Below, piece after piece: positions 63,896-64,000 of a stretch of DNA of 64,000 nucleotides; positions within the stretch are counted from its first letter, which is position 1; each line of letters starts with the position of its first letter. The stretch is from Erythrobacter crassostreae. Lineage in GTDB: Bacteria > Pseudomonadota > Alphaproteobacteria > Sphingomonadales > Sphingomonadaceae. The notes under the pieces were generated by a model. It was not told the DNA's origin. It made no database searches and saw only the letters and a program-made list of their open reading frames with translations. The DNA is taken from positions 992,001 to 1,056,000 of the forward strand of contig NZ_JAGSPC010000001.1 in the NCBI RefSeq assembly GCF_019204045.1, given 5' to 3'. The translations under genes and the position numbers were made by a program.

Positions 63896-64000
63896 ACTGC
63901 AAGAAACGGACGAGGCCGATACTCCAAACGATCGAAGTTCAGTCTGCGCCAAATGCTCTGACGACGGTCAATTTAGGTTACGGTTGCCCAATTTTGTGAG

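Overview
The window looks like chromosomal DNA of a sphingomonad-type alphaproteobacterium, most likely of the Erythrobacteraceae (Erythrobacter/Altererythrobacter group). Three things suggest this: a moderately high GC content, very tight operons with ATGA/TAATG stop-start overlaps, and family-typical gene pairings (hisC-tyrA divergent from metX-metW; ftsE-ftsX-ydcF-plsC; hflK-hflC-degP). This placement is inference from gene content; no 16S or core-gene comparison could be run.

Region by region. (1) 1-7763: the distal part of a flagellar operon, fliK (cut by the window edge), fliL, M, N, O, P, Q, R, flhB, fliD and fliS, which builds the C-ring, the export gate, the filament cap and the flagellin chaperone. 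(2) 7777-24441: housekeeping and metabolism. It holds an alpha/beta hydrolase with nhaA, a flavin reductase with a TetR regulator, a glutathione-dependent formaldehyde detoxification operon (adhC, cupin, fghA), tRNA-Leu(GAG), a zinc-ribbon membrane protein, ftsEX with ydcF and plsC, tyrA-hisC, metXW, and small stress genes including a glutathione transferase and msrB. (3) 24524-44977: a class A PBP, a degP/hflC/hflK operon, apbC (mrp), an orphan molybdopterin dehydrogenase subunit, hemH, a P450, a very short sdhAF4-like gene, rsmB, a double-hotdog-like protein, msrA, two exported methyltransferase-like paralogues, aguB-folK, a PEP-CTERM protein and a TPR lipoprotein.

(4) 45090-57373 is the accessory part. 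Past tRNA-Lys(UUU) lies island A (about 45.2-52.5 kb). It carries a large serine recombinase with its DUF2924 partner, a two-gene operon of an alpha-helical-repeat protein and a PD-(D/E)XK-like nuclease protein (the best candidate here for an undescribed defence system), and a small P-loop kinase. Next comes pckA, whose reading frame carries about 100 extra N-terminal residues with a membrane segment. It is preceded by a glycine-zipper membrane protein gene and by a second large serine recombinase broken by a one-base frameshift (island B, about 54.1-57.4 kb). pckA is therefore bracketed by two recombinase elements, and its 5' end appears to have been rewritten by the second.

(5) 57374-63477: a two-component system (LuxR-type response regulator and a 7TMR-DISM-like histidine kinase) divergent from two large exported proteins. 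One looks like a jacalin-like lectin plus a beta-trefoil-like part, the other like a three-repeat trefoil-like domain plus a unique C-terminus. A near-perfect 26-bp palindrome lies between the two transcription units, and a strong hairpin terminator ends the second. The right edge (63478-64000) holds decayed repeat sequence and the last codons of an IS transposase.
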